Below, piece after piece: positions 8,616 to 19,867 of a stretch of 64,000 bases of DNA. The position numbers and the translations under genes are program-made. The notes below the pieces were generated by a model, which was given only the letters and a program-made list of their open reading frames with translations, was not told where the DNA came from and did no database searches. The stretch's first letter is position 1. Each line of letters starts with the position of its first letter. The stretch spans positions 245,000 through 308,999 of the forward strand of contig JABYQC010000001.1 in assembly GCA_024648765.1 (NCBI GenBank), read 5' to 3'. Source of the stretch: Candidatus Westeberhardia cardiocondylae. GTDB taxonomy: Bacteria > Pseudomonadota > Gammaproteobacteria > Enterobacterales > Enterobacteriaceae.

Positions 8616-9158
8616 ATGAGTGATATAGGAATTTTTTTTGGCAGTGATACCGGAAATACAGAAAATGTTGCTAATATTATACATGAAAAAATTGGTAAAG
8701 ATATTTCTGATGTTTTCGATATCTCTCGATCTAATAAAGCAAATATAGAACAATATGATAAATTATTACTAGGAATACCAACGTGGTATTATGGAGAGAT
8801 GCAATGCGATTGGAGTGATTTTTCTCCAAAATTAAGAGAAATAGATTTTACTGGAAAAACAGTTGCTATTTTTGGATGTGGTGACCAAGAAGATTATGCA
8901 GAATATTTTTGTGATGCTTTACGTGATATTTATGAAATTACAAAAAATCGCGGAGCAAATTTGGTTGGAAAATGGTTAATTCAGAATTATCATTTTGAAT
9001 CTTCTAAGAGCGTAATAGATAAAACATATTTTGTTGGTTTAGCTATTGATGAAGATCGTCAACCTCAATTGACTAATAAACGAATAAATATGTGGATAGA
9101 ACAAATATACGAAGACATGCAATGTGATATTTTATATAAAAATAAGAATTCTGAATAA
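8616..9158 (+). CDS. fldA: Flavodoxin I
   Basis: FMN electron carrier that donates electrons to radical-SAM and other reductive enzymes. The FMN phosphate-binding loop GSDTGNTEN is at residues 10-18; the [10 protein letters not shown] loop and the [16 protein letters not shown] loop stack on the flavin. Starting at the ATG at 8616 gives MSDIGIFFG, in register with E. coli MAITGIFFG, and 180 residues (E. coli 176). Two upstream in-frame ATGs (8607 and 8610) are alternatives. No clear Shine-Dalgarno separates them. Confidence 0.95.
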   Translation: MSDIGIFFGSDTGNTENVANIIHEKIGKDISDVFDISRSNKANIEQYDKLLLGIPTWYYGEMQCDWSDFSPKLREIDFTGKTVAIFGCGDQEDYAEYFCDALRDIYEITKNRGANLVGKWLIQNYHFESSKSVIDKTYFVGLAIDEDRQPQLTNKRINMWIEQIYEDMQCDILYKNKNSE

Positions 9159-9850
9159 TTGCAAAATATAATCAAAATTTTAAAATAAGGTTTAGTTTTA
9201 TGATTTATAATAAATAATTATAATTGAATTACAGAGATAATTTTATATTATATATTATGTACAAATGAAATAATTAAAAAGTTTTTTGTAATTTTTGATG
9301 TAATTTATTAAATTATATATTTCATAAAATATGTATGTGTAGATATATATATATGTGTGTGTGTTTATTTTATAAAAATATTTTTAAATTTTTTTGAATG
9401 ACATAATGTATATATAAAATTTATTTTTAATATAGAGATATTTGCAATATATTTATGTATTTATGATAATGGTTGTGTATTTTTATGAAATCATGATACT
9501 ATCATATAGTTTGATACTACATATGTATAAATTATTTTATTGTTATGAAATTTATTACAATATATACGTAGTAAATTATTTAATATATAGAAAAATATAG
9601 ATACAACATACATTTATATAATGGAATATTTTTTATGAATTTATATTTTTAAGATATTGATTAGTAACAGAATTTTTTACAATATACATAATATTATTTA
9701 TTAGCATGTAATAATTATATAAAATATATGACTAATTTATTAAATGTATAAATATATAAATTTTCATATCAATATGTGATTATATGGTATTTACTTAAAA
9801 TAATGTTTATTTTTTAAATTTTTTATAATAATTAGGATATGTTGTAAAAT
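9159..9850. other. Spacer fldA-asnS, no gene
   Basis: Nearly 700 bases of A/T-rich DNA with no credible coding sequence. It contains a short simple repeat listed separately. The asnS promoter should lie in the right half. Confidence 0.5.
9343..9364. repeat. Simple AT/GT dinucleotide repeat
   Basis: Six AT units (9343-9354) are followed directly by five GT units (9355-9364). It lies in an untranslated spacer with no sign of a phase-variable gene nearby, so it is most likely a product of replication slippage. Confidence 0.7.
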
Positions 9851-11254
9851 ATGGAACCAGTATCTATAAAAAATATATTGCGCGGATATATAGAAATTAA
9901 TTCTACTGTTATTGTTCAAGGTTGGATACGTACTAAAAGAAATTCTAAAATTGGGATTTCTTTTATAGTTATTAATGATGGTTCTTGTTTAAGAAATTTA
10001 CAAATAATTGCTAATACAAGTTTAAAAAATTATACAAAAGATATATTATTGTTAACTACAGGTTGTGCTATAAAAGTTTTTGGAAATTTAAAAATATCTC
10101 CAAATAATAATCAAAAATATGAAATACAAGCTATAGAAATAAAAATATTGGGATGGATTGATAATCCAAAAAAATATCCTATATCTTCTAAATATCATAC
10201 TACAGAATATTTACGGGAACATTTACATTTAAGACCTAGAACAAATTTATTTAGTTCTATTACTAGAATACGTCATATTGTAGCACAATCTATCCATAAA
10301 TTTATGCATAAGAAAGGATTTTATTGGATAGCAACGCCATTAATTACTTCTATTGATACAGAAGGTTTCAGTAAAATGTTTTGTGTTTCTACATTAGAAG
10401 TTGTACATTTATCTCAAAAGAAAAACTATGGAATTAAAAAATTTTCTAAAGATTTTTTTGGAAAAAAAACTTTTTTAACTGTTTCTGGGCAATTAGCTGG
10501 CGAAAGTTATGCGTGTTCTTTATCTAAAATTTATACTTTTGGTCCTACATTTCGTGCTGAACATTCAAATACAAGAAGACATTTGTCTGAATTTTGGATG
10601 ATTGAACCTGAAATGGCTTTTGCTACATTAAATGATATTATTGAATTAGCAAAAAAATTATTACAATATATTGCAAAAGAAATAGTAATTCATGCAAAAG
10701 ATGATATACAATTTTTATTTGTAAATAAACATGCAAAGGTACATATATATTTACATCAATTAATTTGTGAAGATTTTGTTCATATTAGTTACACGGAAGC
10801 AATAAATGTATTAAAAAAATCTCAAGAAAATTTTAACAATAAAATTTTATGGGGTATGAATCTTAATTTTGAACACGAATGTTATCTAACCGAAAAATAT
10901 TATAATAAACCGGTAATAATAACAGATTACCCAAAGGATATTAAAGCATTTTATATGAGATGTAATAATGATCTTAAAACTGTAGCAGCTATGGACATTT
11001 TAGTACCAGGTATTGGTGAAATTATTGGAGGAGGACAAAGAGAAGAACGTTTAGATAAATTAGATAAAAGTTTAAAAAATATGGGTTTAGAGAAAAATAC
11101 ATATCAATGGTATAGAGAATTAAGAAAATATGGGACAGTTCCTCATTCCGGATTTGGATTAGGTTTGGAAAGATTGATAATGTATGTTACAGGAGTAAAA
11201 AATATTCGTGATGTCATTCCGTTTCCCCGTACCTTTCATAATGCTGATTTTTAG
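9851..11254 (+). CDS. asnS: Asparaginyl-tRNA synthetase
   Basis: Charges tRNA-Asn. A class II synthetase of 467 residues (E. coli 466) with an N-terminal OB-fold anticodon-binding domain (about 1-110; VQGWIRTKRNSK) and a catalytic core. Motif 2 reads FRAEHSNTRRHLSEFWMIEPE and motif 3 GFGLGLERLIMYVTG near the C-terminus. No frame damage. Its cognate tRNA-Asn is encoded in this window at 58.4 kb. Confidence 0.96.
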   Translation: MEPVSIKNILRGYIEINSTVIVQGWIRTKRNSKIGISFIVINDGSCLRNLQIIANTSLKNYTKDILLLTTGCAIKVFGNLKISPNNNQKYEIQAIEIKILGWIDNPKKYPISSKYHTTEYLREHLHLRPRTNLFSSITRIRHIVAQSIHKFMHKKGFYWIATPLITSIDTEGFSKMFCVSTLEVVHLSQKKNYGIKKFSKDFFGKKTFLTVSGQLAGESYACSLSKIYTFGPTFRAEHSNTRRHLSEFWMIEPEMAFATLNDIIELAKKLLQYIAKEIVIHAKDDIQFLFVNKHAKVHIYLHQLICEDFVHISYTEAINVLKKSQENFNNKILWGMNLNFEHECYLTEKYYNKPVIITDYPKDIKAFYMRCNNDLKTVAAMDILVPGIGEIIGGGQREERLDKLDKSLKNMGLEKNTYQWYRELRKYGTVPHSGFGLGLERLIMYVTGVKNIRDVIPFPRTFHNADF

Positions 11255-11408
11255 TTATATTTCAATGAATAGAAAATTTTGATGTTTATAAAAAATAATT
11301 TTTAAAATATTGTATTATTGCAATAACAACGTTATAAGAATATAATAAGATATAAAAATATAATTTGTTTTATTTCTTATATAAAGAAATGTATTAAAAA
11401 TTTTTATT

Positions 11409-13013
11409 TCATTCACTTTTTTCTATTTTATCTATATTATTATTTTTATAAATCGATAAAGTAATATGTTGATTGTGATAATTATAATGTTTTAATTTTA
11501 CTTGAATAATATTATTAATGAAAAAAATATTTTTTATATTTTGTTGATAATCATTATCTTCTGGGGAAATATATAAATATCCATGTACATTATTCTGTAG
11601 ATGAATTAACATATGTCTTTTTTCCTCATTTATAGATAAAATTTTTCCATCTACTACAGAACCTATTTTATTCTTGTATAAATAATAATCATATGGATCA
11701 TTTTTCAGTTGTTTGATTCCCAAAGAAATTCGTTCTCTTTCTGTATCAATATGTAATAATACAGTTTTTATTTCATTGCCTTGTTGGTATTTTGTATGTA
11801 TTATTTTTTCTCCTATATTATTCCAAGAGATATCAGATATATGAACTAAGCCATTTATTCCATGTGTAAGGTCCACAAAAATACCAAAATCTGTAACAGA
11901 TTTAATAGTTCCCTTAACATAATCACCTATTTGATGAATATTAGCAAAATTTTTCCATGGATTTTCTGTGCATTGTTTTATACTCAAAGAAATACGATGA
12001 CGTTTTTCGTCAATATCTAATATTATAACATTTACCATATCTCCTATATTTACTATGCTATATGGGGAAATATTTTTATTTTTCCAAGCCATTTCGGAAA
12101 TGTGTACTAATCCTTCTATTCCTTCTTCTATTTCTATAAAGCAACCATAGTCGGTAATATTAGTTACTTTTCCAATTATTTTATTGTTTATTGGATAACG
12201 TTTTTTAACAAATATCCAAGGATCTTTTGTAAGTTGTTTTAATCCTAAAGAAACTCTAGACTTTTCTAAATCAAATTTTAATATTTTTACAGTAATTTCA
12301 TCTCCAATATTAACTATTTCATTAGGATGTTTTATTCTTTTCCAAGACATATCAGTGATATGTAATAAACCATCTATTACCCCTAAGTCTATGAAAGCAC
12401 CATAATCAGTTAAATTTTTGATAATTCCTGTAACTTTCATACCTTCTTGAAATTTTTCTAAAATTTGCATTCTTTCTTTGCTACTGCAAGATTCAATAAC
12501 AGCTTTTCTAGAAACTACAATATTACTTCTTTTTTTGTCTAATTTAATAATTTTTAATTCTATTTCTTTTCCATCTAACAGAGGATCCTCTCTCATGTTT
12601 TTATCTACAAGAGAACCAGGAAGAAATGCACGAATATTATTGATGGATACAGTAAAACCTCCTTTTACTTTACCTTGTATAGTACCAAAAATAGTTTTTT
12701 CTTCTTCATAAGTTTTTTGTAATATTAACCAAGACTCATAACATTTGGCTTTATCACGAGATAAAATAGTTTCCCCAAATCCATCTTCTATTTGATCTAA
12801 TGAAACGTCAATTTTATCTCCAACCTTTACTTCTATATTTCCTTGATTATCTTTAAATTGTTCAATGGGAATATAAGATTCTGATTTTAAACCAGAATCA
12901 ACTAAAACTATATCTTTTTTAATGGATAAGACTGTGCCTTGAATAATAGATCCCTGGCGAATTTCAATGTTCTTTAAAAAATTTTCAAAAAGTTGAGAAA
13001 AAGATTCTTTCAT
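11409..13013 (-). CDS. rpsA: Ribosomal protein bS1
   Basis: Binds mRNA on the 30S subunit and promotes initiation on messages with weak ribosome sites. Six S1 repeats are recognisable: two diverged N-terminal ones, then four with the typical GxVxxITDYGxFI and VHISEM patterns. The sixth repeat is poorly conserved, and the protein stops at 534 residues against 557 in E. coli, lacking the C-terminal tail. The start MKESFSQLFENFLKNIE matches MTESFAQLFEESLKEIE. It lies downstream of cmk and aroA on the same strand, as in E. coli. Confidence 0.96.
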   Translation of the reverse strand: MKESFSQLFENFLKNIEIRQGSIIQGTVLSIKKDIVLVDSGLKSESYIPIEQFKDNQGNIEVKVGDKIDVSLDQIEDGFGETILSRDKAKCYESWLILQKTYEEEKTIFGTIQGKVKGGFTVSINNIRAFLPGSLVDKNMREDPLLDGKEIELKIIKLDKKRSNIVVSRKAVIESCSSKERMQILEKFQEGMKVTGIIKNLTDYGAFIDLGVIDGLLHITDMSWKRIKHPNEIVNIGDEITVKILKFDLEKSRVSLGLKQLTKDPWIFVKKRYPINNKIIGKVTNITDYGCFIEIEEGIEGLVHISEMAWKNKNISPYSIVNIGDMVNVIILDIDEKRHRISLSIKQCTENPWKNFANIHQIGDYVKGTIKSVTDFGIFVDLTHGINGLVHISDISWNNIGEKIIHTKYQQGNEIKTVLLHIDTERERISLGIKQLKNDPYDYYLYKNKIGSVVDGKILSINEEKRHMLIHLQNNVHGYLYISPEDNDYQQNIKNIFFINNIIQVKLKHYNYHNQHITLSIYKNNNIDKIEKSE

Positions 13014-13131
13014 ATTTCATTTCTGTTATAGTTAAATTTTTTATTTTATAAAATGTTGTATAATTATACAATTATGTATGTATTGATAAAATAAAAAATT
13101 TTTTTATATATATTTTATATATATATAATCA

Positions 13132-13830
13132 TTATACTACCTGAATATTTTGAATATATGTCATGACTTTATTAAGTACATCATTGATACTTAAATAAGT
13201 GGAATCGAGAATATAAGTATCATTGGTTTTTATTAATGGAGATATTTTTCTATGTTTATCATAATAATCTCTTTTTTTAATTTCTTTCAGCACTTCTCTA
13301 AGAGTAACATTAACATTGCTTTTCTGCAACTGTTGAAAACGTCTTTGTGCTCTTTTTTCTAAATTAGCATCAAGAAATATTTTTATTTTTGCATCAGGAA
13401 ATACAACAGTACCCATATCTCTTCCGTCGGCAATAAGACCAGGTAAAACACGAAATTTACGTTGATAATGTAATAAAATTTCTCGAATTTTTGGAGAAGA
13501 AGAAATCTGTAAAATCATATTAACATTACAATTATTTCTAATATCCCAACTAATATCTTTATGTCCTAACATTATAGATAAATGATTTTCAATTATTTTA
13601 AATGATATATTAAGATTTTTTGCAATTGACAATAATTTTTCTTCTTTATTATGAAATATTTTTTGATATCGTGCTAATAAGTCTATAGTTCTATAAATTG
13701 CTCCAGAATCTAATATATTCCATTGCAATGTTTTTGCTAATAACATACATAAAGTTCCCTTTCCTGAGGAACTAGTACCATCAATGGCAATTACGGGAGG
13801 TAAGTGATTGATAGAGCAGTTAAAATTCAT
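13132..13830 (-). CDS. cmk: Cytidylate kinase
   Basis: Phosphorylates CMP and dCMP. The P-loop reads DGTSSSGKGT near residues 17-26 (GPSGAGKGT in E. coli). The CMP-binding region RDMGTVVFPDAKIKIFLDA and the QRRFQQLQ lid are conserved. Length is 232 residues (E. coli 227), with a slightly longer N-terminus. It sits between aroA and rpsA, an old enterobacterial arrangement, and is probably cotranscribed with them. Confidence 0.95.
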   Translation of the reverse strand: MNFNCSINHLPPVIAIDGTSSSGKGTLCMLLAKTLQWNILDSGAIYRTIDLLARYQKIFHNKEEKLLSIAKNLNISFKIIENHLSIMLGHKDISWDIRNNCNVNMILQISSSPKIREILLHYQRKFRVLPGLIADGRDMGTVVFPDAKIKIFLDANLEKRAQRRFQQLQKSNVNVTLREVLKEIKKRDYYDKHRKISPLIKTNDTYILDSTYLSINDVLNKVMTYIQNIQVV

Positions 13831-13877
13831 AGTATTATAAAATACCTTTCTACGTTTATCAAAATATTATAAAATTT

Positions 13878-15176
13878 TTATTTATTGAATGTACTGATTT
13901 TTTTAAATTGATTAAAAAAATCTGGAAAAGTTTTGTTTACACATTTGGGGTTAATAATTTTTATAGATATACCAGATAATGCTATTAATGCAAAACACAT
14001 TGCTATGCGATGATCATTGTATGTTTCTATAGTAGAAGAAATAAATTTTTGTGGAGGGTGTATTATTAAATGATCTTTATTTTCTATAACATGTGCACCT
14101 ATTTTTTTAAGTTCAATGGACATAGCTTGTAGTCGATCTGTTTCTTTAACTCTCCAATTATAAATATTACGTAAAATAGTAGGATTTTTATTTTTTGCAA
14201 ATAATGCAACAATAGCTACTGTCATAGCAGCATCAGGAATATGATTCATATCCATATCAATGGATTGTAATGTATTTCTTGTACATTCTATGTAATTACT
14301 ACCCCAATGAATTTTTGCTCCCATTTTTTCTAATATATTTGCAAATTTAATATCCCCTTGTATGCTATTTTTTTTAATTCCTGTAACACGTACTGTTCCT
14401 CCACGAATTGCTGATGCAGCTAAAAAATATGAAGCACTTGAGGCATCTCCTTCAATTGTATATTCTCCTGGTGAAGAATATGTGTTATTTCCTTGAATAC
14501 GAAATATTTGGTAATTATCATGTTGTACCGTAATACCAAATTTTTTCATAATTTTTAATGTTAGAGTAATGTAAGGCTGTGAAACTAATTTGCTTTTAAT
14601 ATAGATATAAGTATTTTTAGGAGCCATAGGAGCCATCATTAATAATGCGCTAAGAAATTGACTTGAAATACTGCCATCTATATTGATTGTTCCTCCCATA
14701 TATCCTCCATATAATTTAATTGGAGGATATCCATTTTTTTCAAGATATTCAATTTTTGCTCCTCCTTGTTGTAAAGCATTTACTAAATGTTGTATAGGGC
14801 GTTCTTTCATTCTGGATATACCAGTTAAAATTATATTTTTTTTATTCAAACATAATGTGGCTGTTAATGGTCTCATAGCTGTTCCAGCATTACCCAAAAA
14901 TAAAGTTAATGGAATATGAGAAAACAATGGTTTTCCTAATCCATAAATTTTACAAGAACCATGTTTCTTTGAAAGAATATATTTGACATTAAGTTTCTGT
15001 AATGCTGATAACATATGATATGTATCATCACTAAAAAGAAGATTTTTTAAAATGGTTTTTCCAGAAGCTTGCGCCGCTAGCAATAAAGCTCTATTAGATA
15101 GACTTTTGGATCCAGGTAAGTTAATGTTTCCTTGAACATAATTAATAGGTTGTATAGTTAATATATTATGTATCAT
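13878..15176 (-). CDS. aroA: EPSP synthase (3-phosphoshikimate 1-carboxyvinyltransferase)
   Basis: Sixth step of the shikimate pathway, joining shikimate-3-phosphate and phosphoenolpyruvate on the way to chorismate. The 432-residue product (E. coli 427) has the substrate motifs [16 protein letters not shown] near residues 20-35, [12 protein letters not shown] near 94, and RVKETDR near 340. The ATG follows a CAGGA sequence. Upstream serC, present in E. coli, is absent. Its retention suggests the organism still makes chorismate, aromatic amino acids or folate precursors. Confidence 0.96.
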   Translation of the reverse strand: MIHNILTIQPINYVQGNINLPGSKSLSNRALLLAAQASGKTILKNLLFSDDTYHMLSALQKLNVKYILSKKHGSCKIYGLGKPLFSHIPLTLFLGNAGTAMRPLTATLCLNKKNIILTGISRMKERPIQHLVNALQQGGAKIEYLEKNGYPPIKLYGGYMGGTINIDGSISSQFLSALLMMAPMAPKNTYIYIKSKLVSQPYITLTLKIMKKFGITVQHDNYQIFRIQGNNTYSSPGEYTIEGDASSASYFLAASAIRGGTVRVTGIKKNSIQGDIKFANILEKMGAKIHWGSNYIECTRNTLQSIDMDMNHIPDAAMTVAIVALFAKNKNPTILRNIYNWRVKETDRLQAMSIELKKIGAHVIENKDHLIIHPPQKFISSTIETYNDHRIAMCFALIALSGISIKIINPKCVNKTFPDFFNQFKKISTFNK

Positions 15177-15680
15177 AATGTATCCTGAAATATTTTCATT
15201 ATATTAAGTATATTCATTGAATATTTATTTTCTCAAATAACTGTATTATTATTTTATTACATAGAACGCGTGAGATATAATTAAGTCTTGAAATAATATT
15301 AAAATGATATATTTATATTGTGCATAAATATTATTTTATATATAAAAAAATCAAATTATTTTGGTAATATGTAATAAACATATAAAATGATTATTTAAGT
15401 TTTTAAATATATATTATTTTAATATCTTTGAAAGTATTTCAATGTAATATTTGTAACAAACATATATGAATTATTGTTTATATTTAAATATTATTAGAAA
15501 TTGTGATATAATGGAATTTTATATATAATATCATAGAATTCGTAATATTTCATTTTTTAATTTACAAATTATTTGTAATTTTATTGATATTTAAATTTTG
15601 TGAGTTTATTATATAAATAAAAAAATTTTAGTTAATTTCAATAATATAATAAAATTTTTCGAAATACTGATAATTTTCTA
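15177..15680. other. Divergent aroA-glnS spacer, no gene
   Basis: A/T-rich, no ORF of note. Must contain divergent promoters for the aroA-cmk-rpsA group and glnS. No remnant of serC was recognised. Confidence 0.5.
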
Positions 15681-17321
15681 ATGTATACAAATAATTTTAT
15701 CTCTAAAATTGTAGATCGTGATATTTCTTCAGGAAAATACAGTATAATACGTACTAGATTTCCTCCTGAACCAAATGGTTATTTACATATAGGTCACGCA
15801 AAGTCTCTTTTTTTTAATTTTTATCTTGCTAAACATTATCAAGGATATTTTTATTTGAGAATTGATGATACTAATCCAAATATAGATAATGATAAATATA
15901 TTAATGCTATTATTTATGATATTCGTTGGTTGGGTATACGTTGGCATGAGAATGTTAAATATTCTTCTGATTATTTTGATTACATATATCATTATGCTTT
16001 AGAATTGATTGATAAGGGATTGGCTTATGTTGATCAATTATCGCAAGATGAAATTCGAAAATATCGAGGAACGTTAACATGTGTTGGACAAAATAGTCCA
16101 TATCGTTATCAAAGTGTTAAAAAAAATAAAATACTATTTTTGAAAATGAAAAATGGGGAATTTTCCGAAGGTAGTGCTTGCTTGCGCGCAAAAATTAATA
16201 TGCATGATAAATCTATGATTATGCGTGACCCCATATTATATAGAATTAAATTTGTACGCCATCATCGTACAGGAAATACGTGGTGTATATATCCAACATA
16301 TGATTTTAGTCATTGCATTGCTGATTCTTTAGAAGGTATTACACATTCTTTGTGTACTATGGAATTTCAGGAAAATCGTCAATTATATAATTGGATTTTA
16401 AAAAATATTACTACTGATGTGTATCCCAAACAATATGAATTTTCTCGTTTAAATTTACAATATTCTATTACATCTAAAAGAAAAATAAGTATTTTAATTA
16501 ACAAAAAAATTGTTGAAAATTGGGAAGATCCTCGTTTGTTAACGATTTCTGGGTTAAGAAGAAGAGGGTATACTGCTCAATCTATTCAGGAATTTTGTTA
16601 TCAAATTGGGATTACTAAGCAACATAATAATATATCTATTTCTACTTTAGAAGCATGTATTCGCAAGGATTTGAACAAAAAAGCAATGAGAACTATGGCG
16701 GTAATTAATCCATTATTAGTGATTATTGAAAGTTTTCCAGAGAAATACGAAGAAATTATTACCATATTGAATCATCCTAATATATTAAATATGGGAACAA
16801 GAAAGGTAATTTTTAGTAGAGAGATATATATAGATAAATCTGATTTTCGAGAAATAGCTAATAAAAATTATAAACGTTTAGTTTTGGGTAAGGAAGTTCG
16901 CTTAAGACATTCTTATGTTATTAAAGCAAATTATGTACAAAAAGATAATCAGGGAAATATTATTTCTGTATTTTGTACACATGATCCTAATACTTTGCAT
17001 AAACATCCGCAAGATGGCAGAAAAATATCTGGTGTAATTCATTGGATATCAGCAAAAAAAAATGTTGCAGCAAAATTCCGATTATATGATGTATTATTAA
17101 ATACAAAAAATATAAAACATGGGGATTATTTATCTTATATTAATCAAAATTCTTTAGTGATTCAAAGTGGATTTGTAGAACTTGGAATGTTATATGCAAA
17201 ACGTGGAGAATGCTATCAATTTGAAAGAGAAGGATATTTTTGTGTTGATACTTATAATAACTCTAAAGGGTCTTTGAATTTAGTATTTAATCGTATTGTA
17301 ACATTAAAACATAAATTTTAA
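15681..17321 (+). CDS. glnS: Glutaminyl-tRNA synthetase
   Basis: Charges tRNA-Gln directly. A class I synthetase of 546 residues (E. coli 554). [17 protein letters not shown] near residues 26-42 holds the HIGH motif, and SKRKISIL near 263-270 stands for the KMSKS loop (MSKRKL in E. coli). The C-terminal anticodon-binding beta-barrels are full length. The ATG start gives an N-terminus slightly shorter than E. coli's. Confidence 0.96.
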   Translation: MYTNNFISKIVDRDISSGKYSIIRTRFPPEPNGYLHIGHAKSLFFNFYLAKHYQGYFYLRIDDTNPNIDNDKYINAIIYDIRWLGIRWHENVKYSSDYFDYIYHYALELIDKGLAYVDQLSQDEIRKYRGTLTCVGQNSPYRYQSVKKNKILFLKMKNGEFSEGSACLRAKINMHDKSMIMRDPILYRIKFVRHHRTGNTWCIYPTYDFSHCIADSLEGITHSLCTMEFQENRQLYNWILKNITTDVYPKQYEFSRLNLQYSITSKRKISILINKKIVENWEDPRLLTISGLRRRGYTAQSIQEFCYQIGITKQHNNISISTLEACIRKDLNKKAMRTMAVINPLLVIIESFPEKYEEIITILNHPNILNMGTRKVIFSREIYIDKSDFREIANKNYKRLVLGKEVRLRHSYVIKANYVQKDNQGNIISVFCTHDPNTLHKHPQDGRKISGVIHWISAKKNVAAKFRLYDVLLNTKNIKHGDYLSYINQNSLVIQSGFVELGMLYAKRGECYQFEREGYFCVDTYNNSKGSLNLVFNRIVTLKHKF

Positions 17322-17349
17322 ATAATTTTGTATAAAATTATTATTTTAT
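17321..17349 (+). terminator. Possible all-A/U hairpin after glnS
   Basis: Nine perfect A/T pairs (17321-17329 with 17334-17342) and a GTAT loop begin at the glnS stop and are followed by ATTTTATT. In such A/T-rich DNA this could be chance; the position directly after the stop is the main support. Confidence 0.3.
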
Positions 17350-17598
17350 TAATTGAATAAAAATTAATTGATACATACTTACATAAGTATTTTTAGTATT
17401 ATATTATCTAAAGCTAATATTTATACAATTATTAATATTCAATATTTCGATATATAAAAATTATAAATATTATTTAAATTTAAAATATGATTTTGTGATA
17501 AATACGATCTATGAATAGAGTTGCAATATTAAAAAATTTTCAAAAATAATACCATAATATTTGATTATTTTCAAGTTTTATTAAAATACTTTTTGAAA

Positions 17599-17683
17599 TA
17601 CCCGGAGCGAGATTTGAACTCGCATAGCTTAAAAGCTGAGGGATTTTAAGTCCCTTGTGTCTACCAAATTTCACCACCCGGGC
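17599..17683 (-). tRNA. leuZ: tRNA-Leu(UAA)
   Basis: Class II tRNA on the minus strand: acceptor GCCCGGG pairs with TCCGGGT, A73 discriminator, anticodon TAA within CTTAAAA, and a long variable arm. No encoded CCA. It is the last of the pgsA-glyW-cysT-leuZ array known from E. coli. Confidence 0.95.
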
Positions 17684-17695
17684 TATATTTTTCAT

Positions 17696-17767
17696 AGACG
17701 CGTCTCGGAATCGAACCGAGATACCCGGATTTGCAATCCGATACATTATCCATTCTGTCAACGCGCC
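17696..17767 (-). tRNA. cysT: tRNA-Cys(GCA)
   Basis: Minus-strand cloverleaf with acceptor GGCGCGT/ACGCGTC, anticodon GCA in the loop TTGCAAA, T-loop TTCGATT and the U73 expected for tRNA-Cys. CCA is not encoded. Only 12 bases separate it from tRNA-Leu, so the two are surely cotranscribed. Confidence 0.96.
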
Positions 17768-18057
17768 TTATTATAAAATTTTATGAAATATTTACATATT
17801 TTTGTGTATTCATACACATGTCATAAAATTATTTTGCAACTTAAAAGTATATCATTATTTTAATACTATCCAATAAAAATGTTGATGTTATTTGATAAAA
17901 TGCATTATTTTTGTTAATTTACATAAATTATCACAATATTTTGTGAATAATATTTAACAAAATTTATACTTTTCATTTATGGTCTTGATAAACATAAAAA
18001 AATTTTCTAAAAATCATGCAACATAAAATATATCAAATTGTGCGTATTTATTTAAAT

Positions 18058-18130
18058 AGCGGGAAACGAGATTTGAACTCGTGACCCCAATCTTGGCAAG
18101 ATTGTGCTCTACCTACTGAGCTATTCCCGC
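18058..18130 (-). tRNA. glyW: tRNA-Gly(GCC)
   Basis: Minus-strand cloverleaf with acceptor GCGGGAA/TTCCCGC, anticodon GCC, T-loop TTCAAAT and U73. CCA not encoded. It follows pgsA by about 90 bases, matching E. coli gene order. Confidence 0.96.
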
Positions 18131-18222
18131 AAAATTTTCTTAATTTTACAAAATCTTAATATATTAATATAAATTATTAAGCTTAGAATGTCATCTATTT
18201 TGATAGAAATATCACAAATTAT

Positions 18223-18768
18223 TTAATGATTTACAATATTTCTCCAAACAATGTAAAAATATTGTAACATGGATAAAAGTGTTAATATTGTCGCGGTATG
18301 TAATAGATTTATTCCTATTTTCTCTATAATTATATTTTGTCTACACAATAAAGCAATTAATGCAAACATTTGTAAACTAGTTTTTAGTTTACTGACTGTA
18401 GACATTAATATAATTGTTCTTGTACTGTATATTATCATCCATGTCCGAATAATAGAAATAATTATTTCTCGAATAATAATAATTGTAGAAGATAATGTAA
18501 TATACCATATATGAAAGTATTCTATAATTAATATTAATGTAGTAATTACTATAATTTTATCTGCAATAGGATCTAATATAGCTCCAAATTTAGTGGTTTG
18601 TTTCCATTTTCTTGCTAAAAAACCATCAAGCCAATCTGTTAACGATGCTAATGTGAAAATTATTGTACAGTATATGGATGCTGTTTGCGGGAGATAAAAA
18701 ATCAACACAAAAAAAGGAACAATGATGATTCGTGACAATGTGAGAAAAATAGGAAAATTAAATTTCAT
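18223..18768 (-). CDS. pgsA: CDP-diacylglycerol-glycerol-3-phosphate phosphatidyltransferase
   Basis: Makes phosphatidylglycerol phosphate, the committed step to phosphatidylglycerol and cardiolipin, in the inner membrane. It has the full CDP-alcohol phosphotransferase signature (DG, then AR, then G and DPIAD in DWLDGFLARK...FGAILDPIAD) near residues 42-70 and about four to five hydrophobic segments. I prefer the second of two tandem ATGs (18768), giving MKFNFPIFLTL like E. coli MQFNIPTLLTL and 181 residues (E. coli 182). Together with cls it provides anionic lipids. Confidence 0.95.
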   Translation of the reverse strand: MKFNFPIFLTLSRIIIVPFFVLIFYLPQTASIYCTIIFTLASLTDWLDGFLARKWKQTTKFGAILDPIADKIIVITTLILIIEYFHIWYITLSSTIIIIREIIISIIRTWMIIYSTRTIILMSTVSKLKTSLQMFALIALLCRQNIIIEKIGINLLHTATILTLLSMLQYFYIVWRNIVNH

Positions 18769-19120
18769 CATATTTAGTTGTTACACATATTAATTAAATG
18801 ATATTTTATAACATAATATTACACTTATAAAAATTGTTTCTGCATTCATTTTTTTTATTTTTATATACTATAGTGCAAAGTATGATAAAAATTTTTACAA
18901 TTATTAATATATATATATCTATGCATCTTAATTTTTTATATAATATGACTTATGTTATAAATTGTTATTTATATATGTTTTTAAAAATTATATAAAATTT
19001 GTATTATTCATATGTTTTGTATCATTGTAAAATAAATTTTATAGTATTGACATTTATGGAAATTATTTAACGCAAAATCGTATATAAATAACATTTCAAT
19101 AATATTTATATATAATATCA
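18769..19120. other. Spacer before pgsA, no gene
   Basis: In E. coli uvrC lies upstream of pgsA; here only A/T-rich sequence is seen. No remnant recognised. It separates pgsA from the minus-strand NIF3-family gene. Confidence 0.5.
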
Positions 19121-19867
19121 TTATATAGGATTAGGAATATCAATAAAATTGACATTTAAATTATATTTACTGATTAGCCAATTTCCTAATGCTTGAATAC
19201 CAATTCTTTCTGTAGCATGATGTCCTGCAGCGTAAAAATTTATTTTTCCTTCTTTTGCTACATGTATAGTTTCTTCAGAAGCTTCTCCGCTAATATAAGC
19301 ATCTAAATTTTTTTGTATAGCTAATTTTATAAATTCTTGACCCTTTCCCGTGCACCAAGCAATTTTTTTTATAATTTTTGGGGCATTTTCATAAAAATGC
19401 CAAATATTGAAACAAGATAGTATTTTTTTTATATATTTTTTATATAATATGCCATGACATGGAGTTAATAATTCTCCTTGCATAGCAAATTTTCCTAATA
19501 AATTAACATTTATAATATTTAATTTTTTTGCTAATTGTATATTGTTTCCTAGTTCAGAATGCATGTCTAATGGCAAGTGCCATGCATAAAGATTAATATT
19601 GTGTAATAATAATTTTTGTAATCTTTGATATTTTATTCCAGTAATACATGGGTATTCGTTTTTCCAAAAATATCCATGATGTACTATAATAGCATCAGCG
19701 TTATTTTGAACAGCTTTATCAATTAATTCTTGACAAGCTGTGACACCAGTAATAATATTTTTTACTTCTCTTTTACCTTCTACTTGTAATCCATTTGGAA
19801 CATAATCAATAAATTTATTATTATTAATTTTTTTGTTAATTTTGTATTCTAGATCAATGTTTATCAT
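19121..19867 (-). CDS. ybgI: NIF3/DUF34-family metal-binding protein (YbgI)
   Basis: A 248-residue protein (E. coli YbgI 247) of the Nif3 family, which forms toroidal hexamers with a two-metal centre; its physiological reaction is not well established. Likely metal ligands are visible in VHHGYFW near residue 62, HLPLDMHSE near 96, and GHHATE near 215. Sequence and length follow YbgI throughout, and no damage is seen. Retention in such a small genome suggests a core housekeeping role. Confidence 0.92.
   Translation of the reverse strand: MINIDLEYKINKKINNNKFIDYVPNGLQVEGKREVKNIITGVTACQELIDKAVQNNADAIIVHHGYFWKNEYPCITGIKYQRLQKLLLHNINLYAWHLPLDMHSELGNNIQLAKKLNIINVNLLGKFAMQGELLTPCHGILYKKYIKKILSCFNIWHFYENAPKIIKKIAWCTGKGQEFIKLAIQKNLDAYISGEASEETIHVAKEGKINFYAAGHHATERIGIQALGNWLISKYNLNVNFIDIPNPI

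Noticed and set aside
17540-17761. 73-codon minus-strand ORF
   Set aside because: Spans two tRNA genes (Leu and Cys); coding signal is an artefact of the tRNA sequence.
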